The position numbers were made by a program, and so were the translations under genes. From positions 19,768,931-19,832,930 of the forward strand of contig NC_059372.1 in the NCBI RefSeq assembly GCF_019703515.2: a DNA stretch of 64,000 bases, written 5' to 3'. Positions 55,786-64,000 of the stretch are shown piece after piece. This stretch comes from Myxocyprinus asiaticus. Its lineage: Eukaryota; Chordata; Actinopteri; Cypriniformes; Catostomidae. The notes beneath the pieces are model-generated. The model had not been told where the DNA came from. It did not search any database and saw nothing but the letters and a program-made list of their open reading frames with translations. The stretch's first letter is position 1. Each line of letters begins with the position of its first letter.

Positions 55786-57320
55786 CAGTTGTGGCCAAAA
55801 TTATTGGCACCCTTGGTAAATATGAGCAAAGAAGACTGTGAAAAACAAATCTGCATTGTTTATCCTTTTGATCTTTCATTCACAAAAATCTAACGTTTAA
55901 CTGAAGGAAAAACAATTGAAACGGGGGAAATATCTCATTATTAAATAAATATTTTTCTCCAAAACGCATTGGCCATAATTATTGGCACCCTTTTATTCAA
56001 TACTTTTTGCAACCTCCCTTTGCCAAGATAACAGCTCTGAGTCATCTCTTATAATGCCTAATGAGGTTGGAGAACACCTGGCAAGGGATCTGAGACCATT
56101 CCTCCATACAGAATCTCTTCAGATCCTTCAAATTCAGAGGTCCATGTTGGTGGACTCTCCTCTTCAGTTCACTTCACAAATTTTCAATGGGTTCAGGTCA
56201 GGGGACTGGGATGGCCATGGCAGAACCTTGATTTTGTGGTCAGTGAACCATTTTTGTGTTGATTTTGATGTTTGTTTTGTATCATTGTCCTGCTGGAAGT
56301 TCCAACCAGGGTCCATTTTAAGCTTTCTGGCAGAGGTAGCCAGGTTTTGATTTTTTTATCTGTTGGTATTTGACAAGAGTTATGCCATGTATTCGAACAA
56401 GATGTACAGGACCTCTGGCAGAAAAACAGCCCCACAACATTTAAGATCCAGCACCACATTTAACCATGGGCACTGGGGACTACTTAATCTCTGTGTGTGC
56501 CAAACCCATCTTTGGTGTTTACTGCCAAAAAGATCTTTTGTTTCATCTGACCATAGAACCCTTTCGCATATGAAGTTCCAGTAGTGTCTGGCAAACTGAA
56601 GACACTTGAGTTTGTTGTTGGATGAGAGCAGAGGCTTTTTACTTGAAACCCTCCCAAATAACTTATGGTGATGTAGGTGATGTCTGATATTTTTGACCCC
56701 AAGACTCAACTAATTCCTGCAATTCTCCAACTGTGATCCTTGGAGATTCTTTGGCCACTCGAACCATCCTCCTCACTGTGCGTGGAGACAATATAGACAC
56801 ATGTCCTTTTCCAGGCCGATTCTCCAGTTGATTGGAACTAGTTAATTATTGCCCTGATGGTGGAAATGGGCATTTTCAATGCTTTGGGTATTTTCTTATA
56901 GCCACTTCCCATTTTGTGAAGCTCGACAACCTTTTGCCGCACATCAGAAATATATTCTTTATTAAGGGAATTTGGCCTTTGTGTTGCCTCATATTTATAC
57001 CCCTGTGAAACAGGAAGTCATGTCTGAACAATTTCATGTTCCTAGTCACCAAGGTGCACTAAAAAATGTAAAATATGAATGGGAATATACTTCAGATATA
57101 TTTTACTCATAAGAATTTGTAGGGGTGCCAATAACTGTGGCCATCGTGTTTTGGAGAAAAATATTTATTTAATAATAAGATATTTCCCCTCTTTCAATTG
57201 TTTTACTCCAATTAAAGGTTAGATTTTTGTGAATCAAAAGGATAAACAATGCAGATTTTTTTTCCCACAGCCTTCTTTGCTCATATTTACCAAGGGTGTC
57301 AATATTTTTGGCCACAACTG
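55786..57320 (-). mobile_element. Tc1-like transposon inside a CATA/CACA microsatellite
   Basis: 1,535 bases with ends CAGTTGTGGCCAAAATTATT / aatatttttggccacaactg, and TA on each side (55784-55785, 57321-57322). The - strand has decayed transposase (HHHKLFGRVSSKKPLLSSNN; YWNFICERVLWSDETKDLFG, 56709-56380) with stops. Flanks are catacattcatcc-type simple repeats. Confidence 0.88.
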
Positions 57321-57479
57321 TACATTCATCCATCCATACACACACATTCACACATACAGTACATACATTCATACATACATTCATCCATACATACATACAC
57401 ACACACACTCACACACATACATACATACACAAAAATACACACACAGACACCCACAAACACTCATTGAAAACAGACACAA

Positions 57480-58100
57480 ATGCATACACAATCTTTTTTT
57501 ATATATTCAATTGTTCAAAAGTTATTTTACTGTAAGTTCAGTGTTCATTATATGTTATTAAATGTTAGGCATGTTAAAATTAGATATAATAAACAATTAA
57601 ACACCACAAAAAAGTAGAATTAATGCAAATTAAAGTTATTAGATACTGGATTATTTAGTTTGAATAATCATCAAACGAATTTCAAATTGAAATTGTGAAA
57701 AGTGTGAATAAAAAAAAAAACACAAATGTCTCATGTCTGCTCCGATCACTGCTTCTGTAAGCCACAAATACCCACAAACTCTATATCAGTTCTTACCTTA
57801 GTTTTTAGTTTTTTTTTTCTACAAAATGAGTCTATTTTTACTTGTCTCTCAACTTGTCTGGGCAAATTATTGACTGTTATGTCTCAAATGTCCAGAAAAA
57901 AATATATACAGTTCAGCAAAAAAGTATCATAAACAAATCATCGTTTGAATATGTTCCTGACTATTGATGATGAAATGTTATACATCATTGCAAACCTGAG
58001 GTTGCATTCAAATGACAACAAGATCAAGTTTGTAGTCCATTCAGAGGCCGAGATATTCTACAAAACATGGGGGAAGGGTGGGGCTTGCCAAAAGAGACTG
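57480..58100. other. No recognised gene
   Basis: AT-rich intergenic DNA after the Tc1-like element. Short open frames show no recognisable domain. Confidence 0.4.
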
Positions 58101-58127
58101 GATGTCTATGGGTGGAGTCAGAAAACA

Positions 58128-59277
58128 TGTTGGGGCACCCTCTGCTTTACAGATCTCTATATCGTGATAAAAAAAATAATTTTTCTAGTGTTTGCTGCCA
58201 CCTAGTGGAATGATCTAAAATTAAAAGTATGGAGATAGCGCAAACAGAGCCTTTATTACAAGCTTTTGAATCTTTTTTTATTAAAAGACTTTTTAAGCTA
58301 TGTTGGGGCATCCCCTGCCTTTCAGATCTGTATATTGTGATAGAAGGAAAAGAGAAAAAAAAATTTTTTCTACTGTTTGTTGCCATCTAGTTGAACGATT
58401 TAAAGGAATGTTCCGGGTTCAATACAAGTTAAGCTCAATCGACAGCATTTGTGGCATAATGTTGATTACCAGAAAAATGTATTTAGACTCGTTCCTCCTT
58501 TTCTTAAAAAAAAAAAAAAAAAAAGCAAAAATGGAGGATCCAGTGAGGCAGTTACAATGGAATTGAATGGGGGGAAATTATTTAATGTTACAATTCTCAC
58601 TTTTTCAAACATATAAGCACAAGACATAAAGGATATGCATTTAAACATGATTTTAGTGTGATAAATTGCTTACAAACCTTTTCTGTGTAAAGTTATAGCC
58701 AATTTTACAATGTTACCATGATGATGTAATGTCAAAAAGTCCTAAAACCCTAAAATGACTTTAAAATTTAAACAACTTTACAGCTCGAATAATACAAGTT
58801 TTCACAGAAGAATTAATGCAAGTGCTTTTATAAAATTATAAACTTCACATTTCTGTGTTTTAACCCTCCAAAAATTGGCCACATTCACTTCCATTGTACG
58901 TGCCACACTGTAACCTCGATTTTTGCTTCTTCTTTTTTTTAAAGAAAAGGAGGAACGAGTCAAAACAAATTTTTGTGGTAATCAACATTATGCCACAAAT
59001 GCCGTCGATTTAGCTTAACTTGTGCTGAACCCGGAACGATTTAAGACCAAAAGTAGAGATAGAGCAAACAGAGCCTTTATTGCAAGCTTTGGAAAGACTT
59101 TTAAAGCTGTGTTGGGGCATCCCCTGCCTTTCAGATCTGTATATTGTGATAGAATGTAATAGAGAATTTAAAAAAAAAATTTTTTTAGTGTTTGCTGCCA
59201 CCTAGAGGAACGATTTAAGAACAAAAGTAGAGAGATTGTGCAAACAGAGCCTTTATTGCAAGCTTTTGAATTTTTTG
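58128..59277. repeat. 173-bp tandem repeat (three units plus part), split by a MITE
   Basis: Units start tgttggggca at 58128, 58301 and 59110. Shared parts: tttcagatctgtatattgtg, tttgctgccacctag, gcaaacagagcctttattgc. A final partial unit ends near 59277. The middle unit contains the family B MITE 58404-59040. No coding. Confidence 0.85.
58404..59040. mobile_element. Family B MITE
   Basis: 637 bases, left end aggaatgttccgggttcaat, right end tgtgctgaacccggaacga, flanked by TTAA (58400-58403 and 59041-59044). Arms are inverted: acagcatttgtggcataatg / cattatgccacaaatgccgt. Confidence 0.82.
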
Positions 59278-59279
59278 GT

Positions 59280-60865
59280 AAAAAAGGGTTAAATTGACCC
59301 TGCAGGTTCAAAGTAGGGACTTGATCGTTAAGACTATCCAAGGGTTAAAAAACCTGGATGCTTTTTCCTGAATCTTGAAACTGTGCGATTGGAAAGATTG
59401 TCAGATAGATATTGTATTCATCCATCTGACATGAAAAGGCAGCCTGCTTATCTCTGAATGGTGGCATGAAATCTGCTCAGAATGGCCAGGAGTTTAAGCT
59501 GTTATGTCATGCTTTTTCTCATGAACTACCTGTAACATTACCTAAATAAACCAAACCTTAATGCAAACATTATTCATGTAAACTTTAACATTTGAGAACA
59601 AATACAGCTGTGGAAACAGGGCTTGTTGTCACGGGGAAGGATTCTCAGAGACTATATCATGGTAACTATAAGGTTTTGAGTTAGAAGTGTTCTTTTTTCT
59701 TTCTTTCTTTTTTTTTTTTTTTTTTTTTTACTTCTTTCACTTAAACTGAAAACGTATTAAAAAAGACTATTTATTTATTTATTTATTTTTGAATTCTTTG
59801 CTGAAATTCAGGCAGGAGTCACCCGTTTAATGCAGGCAGATTTTAACAAAAAGTTGAACCCAGTTAAATTTCAATTCAGGGCAGGTTGTTACATGTGTTT
59901 TATAAGTTTTTTGTTATTTTTTACAATTTGTTGATCATACATATTTTGGTCAAGATAATGGCTTGATAATTTTGTATGTTACCTTTTATACTGTTGCTGC
60001 TTCATAAATTATTTTTTTTCATAATTGTTTTACTGTTTAAATTTAGCTGAAAAACCTTTAGGTTGTTTAATGGCAGGTTCCCATTGTGACAGCTTCATTC
60101 TGACAACATGTCCCACTATTGGTTTTGTTGTTACAAAAGGTCAACATGTGTTGACAAAGAATTGTATATATTTCCTGTGCAAGTGAAAATACTCATTGTC
60201 TTTTGTAGTCAAAACATAAAGATATGTGCCTATGAAAAAAGGCTTTTCACTGGAGTAAAAGGTGTGACAACTAGACATGTCACCCATATTAACTTAATAA
60301 AAAATAATACAAATATTAAAAACACAATTCAATACAATGGAACTGAACACAAATATTTCTCAGGAGGATTGGCATGCCGATGTCATCTAGAGCAGGAGTT
60401 GCACTGTTCCTCCAAAGGAGTTTGGGGCGTTGCTCTGTGCTAAGATGTTCAACAGAGGGCGCTTCTGCACCGCTTCTGTGTCCTTTCTATAAACTCGTCA
60501 GTATAAATCGACGTGATTGAGTGATGAAAATGCACGTTTCTGAAGAACATTTAAATTGATGTTGTTATCATCTGTTCACATTCCTACAATTATTGTCATT
60601 CTTACAATATCTTAATATTCATATCAGGCTTAGCACCCAAATCATCTAAAAATATTACATTATTTGACACAAACAACATTCTGTCTTCCTGCCAATAAGT
60701 GGGGCAAGTGTTGCCAGCTACTCCAGACAGGTTTCAAACAAAGGCTTGTTTCCAATTTTCAGAACCAAATCAGCATAAACCAGCCTGAACCAGCATGGAA
60801 ATGCATGGTCTTTTCAGCAGGATTTATTGAAAGCTTAACCAAGCCATAAGCAATAAACTATAAGA
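59280..60865. other. No recognised gene
   Basis: AT-rich, with a T-run (59704-59729) and a (TTTA)n stretch (about 59768-59789). The 111-codon open frame at 60108-60443 shows no family I recognise and lacks supporting splice or codon signals. Confidence 0.4.
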
Positions 60866-60867
60866 AG

Positions 60868-61176
60868 GGACAGTTCACACAAAACTAAAACAAAAAATGT
60901 GTCATCATTCATTCATCTTCATTTAGTCACCCATCATTGTTCTAAACCGTATGACTTTCTTTCCTTTATGGAACACTAAAGGAAATGTTAGGCAGGAAGC
61001 TAGTCTCAGTCACCATTCACTTTCATTGTGTGGAAAAAAAAAAAAAAAGTATGCAGTGACATTCTGCCTAACATCTCGTTTTGTGTTCCACAGAATAAAG
61101 TCATACACGTTAGGAATAACATAAGGATGAGTACATGATGACAGAATTTTCATTTATGGGTGAATTACCCCTTTAA
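60868..61176. repeat. Family A MITE
   Basis: Starts agaagggacagttcacacaa, ends ttttcatttatgggtgaatt, acccctTTAA. Internal arms ttaggcaggaagctagtctc and gacattctgcctaacatctc are partly inverted. Non-coding. Confidence 0.65.
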
Positions 61177-61628
61177 GAAGTTGTTGTGAATTTTCCAGTA
61201 TTAATTCCCACAAAGAGTTATCCATTTCCACAGCCACTGCCACGCTACATGCATGCATGCAACATATTAAGTATTATGCTGTAAATGAGAAAACCTGTGT
61301 TGAAATGTAACTCAAGGCATTTCCTCCGATTATGCCAGAGTGGCCTTGAACAATGCACGGAATTCCCATCTGCTTAAGGATGCACGATGGCTGTGTCTGC
61401 GTATTAGATAAGAGTATGGAAATGATATCTTGACCTTGACATGGTTCACCAAATGTAATATTTCTTTTGTTTCTGCAATGCGTGGTTATATTATATTTAT
61501 TCCTGTTTTAAGTAATGAAACATCTTAAAAATTAGGCTAATATAATAAGATATCAATATTTTAATAAATATTAATTGTATATATTATATCAGGAATATCC
61601 TAGTTATATGTCCCACCATAACACTTAA

Positions 61629-62129
61629 AGGAATACAAGTTAAGCTAAATCGACAGCATTTGTGGCATAATGTTAATTACCACAAAAATGTATTTAGACT
61701 TTAAAAAGCAAAATCTGGGTCACAGCAAGGTACTTACAATAGAAGTGAATGGGGCCAATCTGTAAACATTAAAATACTCACTGTTTTAAAAGTATAGCCA
61801 CAAGACATAAACAATATGTGTGTTAACATGATTTAAAAGTGATAAAATCACTTTACTAACCTTTTCTGTGTAAAGTTATATTCAGTTTTACAACTTCGGT
61901 GTCAAGACAATGTAACGGCATAAACCCTAAAACCCTCAAATGACTGTAAAAACAATGATTTAAGCAACTTCACATCACAGGTTTAACTGAAGAATGAATG
62001 TAAGTGCTTTTATAAAATTATGAGCTTCACATTTCTGCCTTTTAAACCCTCCAAAAATTGGCCCCATTCACTTTCATTGTAAGTGCCTCACTGTAACCCA
62101 AATTTTTGCTTTTTTTTAATGAAAAGGAA

Positions 62130-62194
<65 letters not shown>

Positions 62195-62312
62195 TAGATA
62201 TATATATATATATATTATTATTATTATTATTATTTATTTTTTTGTGGTAATCAACATTATGCCACAAATGCTGTCAATTGACCTTAACTTGTATTGAACC
62301 CAGAATATTCCT
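61629..62312. mobile_element. Family B MITE with an internal (TA)n expansion
   Basis: Flanked by TTAA (61625-61628, 62313-62316). Has acagcatttgtggcataatg near the left and attatgccacaaatgctgtc near the right. A (TA)n run, then (ATT)n, lies at about 62131-62235. Confidence 0.78.
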
Positions 62313-64000
62313 TTAATAAATAGCTTGAATCACAGATGTTTTTATTTCAAAAAACAGGAATTATTTAATCTTTATTAAATATTTTTATTCAAATACTGTA
62401 TTATAAATACATTTCAAATTAACAAATACATAACAATAAAGGCAGTGTATGTCTTTGTGGTATTTATTTATTAATATAATATAATGTAATATAATATAAT
62501 AACAATAAAGGCAGTGCATTTCTTTTTCTGGTCCCCAGAGGCCAGATTATTGACTTTTCAGCTTGCTACCTTGTGAGTCTGACATGCTAAGCATTTTTCA
62601 GCAAAGCTTTATCATTTTCCAGTACCAAAAGTGACAAAGATGGATGGATGATGAGTCATTTAGTTCTACAGGATCATTCCTAGGAGCATTACAACTCCAT
62701 CTTGCTTGCTTTTTAATGCATAACTATTTTAGCTTTTAATTTAATGTCAGGAATGGCATTAAAAATGGCATCATACTTTTCTGGATCTTTAATTGACTAG
62801 GCTTAGTTCATAAGCTGTAATACTAAAACAGAAACCGAAAGAACCCATTCACATTTATGACATTACATAGATCTGATGGGTTGAACTGGCTCAGGTGTGT
62901 AAAGCCCGAGTGCAGGCTGAACTATGAGACTCTGCATTGGTGTGGGCTCAGGAGCAGTAAATGCCCTGCTGAAGCTTCTCTGGACATCTGCAGCACTTCC
63001 ATCCCACGGCCTGGTCCATCTGGCCCAGTCAGCCCTTCCTTTTGTTGTTCCTCATACCAGGAGCACTCTTTGTCTCTGCTTTTCTCTCTCTCCATTATGT
63101 CTCCTCTTCTATCTCTATATTCATGTCTATCTCCAATTCTTTTTTGTTCACAGTTCTAAAAGAATTTATCAGGATTTGCAAAACAGAATTGTTTGGAAGC
63201 TTCTTTGTATGGATAAAGAGTCTCCAGTCACCAGTCTCTAAAACTCCAAAGTAAATCACTATGACAATTAGCCAGATATTCTTAGATTTATGCTGTAGCA
63301 CAAACACACCATGGCCTGATTTCCAAGACAAATGTTACAATAATAATAATATATTAACATAAAATGTATGTATATTGCACTCTGGTATTAATATTCTAAT
63401 CTTTGCCTTAAAGAAATGTAACATTAATTTGGAAAATATTATATATTTATTATTTTGAAATTGTGTGTGAAATAGTGCATATGATTTCTGCAGCAGAACT
63501 GTGTGTTCTGTGATGTAGTCTTTGCCTGTCATGTCTATTTCCCAGGGCAATCTCATGTCATTATCCATCTGCCTGTATTAGAAAACAGTGGGGAAGGGAA
63601 CTATTGAAATAATACCATAATGCAAATATGGGGAAAGAATTGTGCACACCTCTGTCTGTATATAAAAATATAGCAATAAAATGGTGATCTAAGCCAAAAA
63701 CATGTTTGATATCAATAAACAAACATGTTAGCATTGGAGGTAATATAACTTCCAACAATATGTTACTAATCTGGCACAGAATGTCAGTATCTTCTGATGG
63801 CTGAACCTGATTGCTACATTCAGCTACCAAACTTTTCTCTGCTTCTGTCATCCCATGGAACGGTTCTGTGCAACACTGTGCTTTTATGAGATTTTGGTGT
63901 TGACATTAGTGCGCTTTTCACTGAAATGTTGCTCTCAGCAGAGCTACCTTTTGCCCCCTCCCCACTGTGCTCTTTAATTAGACAGGATCCGGACTCTGGC
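62313..64000. other. No recognised gene to the window end
   Basis: AT-rich with short taatataatg repeats near 62475-62500. Open frames at 62857-63254 are C/T-rich and show no recognisable family. The last 120 bases are less AT-rich (ttttgccccctccccactgt) and might precede another gene, but nothing can be assigned. Confidence 0.4.

Noticed and set aside
62106..62297. 63-codon frame of Tyr-Ile repeats
   Set aside because: Translation of a (TA)n microsatellite inside a MITE.

Overview
The window is nuclear DNA of a ray-finned fish, most likely a cyprinid. The evidence is spliced vertebrate genes with long AT-rich introns, many degenerate Tc1/mariner elements with TA target duplications, DIRS and tRNA-derived SINE remnants, and recurrent palindromic MITE families that I associate with carp and zebrafish relatives. 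I cannot name the species from sequence alone.

Four protein-coding genes were recognised by exon-level translation and checked for splice phase. (1) stat6, + strand, enters from the left with its 5' part missing; exons lie between 162 and about 16,860. (2) mip (aquaporin-0, the lens water channel), - strand, four exons from 20,988 to 18,328, tail-to-tail with stat6. (3) ptges3 (p23, Hsp90 co-chaperone / cytosolic prostaglandin E synthase), - strand, eight coding exons from 45,392 to 37,838. (4) dtx3 (Deltex-type RING E3 ligase), + strand, five coding exons from 48,278 to 53,731, including two short N-terminal exons found here by splice-phase reasoning. All four have human counterparts that I recall on 12q13, so this looks like conserved synteny. 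The genes share a neighbourhood rather than a pathway.

Layout: 1-17 kb stat6, its introns carrying a SINE, LINE-tail fragments, a deleted DIRS element and foldbacks; 17-21 kb mip, with a hAT-like element in an intron; 21-36.8 kb no recognised gene, dominated by a 21-bp minisatellite with higher-order structure (22.4-25.5 kb), an inverted-dimer Tc1/mariner element (25.5-26.7 kb), a two-orientation continuation of the minisatellite (to 27.3 kb) and a 40-bp minisatellite (30.6-33.3 kb); 36.8-45.7 kb ptges3, with two Tc1-like insertions and a CpG-rich promoter; 46.4-47.9 kb a (TCTR)n microsatellite between the divergent ptges3 and dtx3; 48-55.4 kb dtx3, with a Tc1-like element nested in a MITE; 55.4-64 kb no recognised gene, with another Tc1-like element, a 173-bp tandem repeat split by a MITE, and further MITEs.

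I found no CRISPR array, operon or clearly new multi-gene system. The most useful observations are the dtx3 N-terminal exons, the changed pore residues of Mip, the apparently short stat6 C terminus with an in-frame TAA, and the repeat architecture at 22-27 kb.
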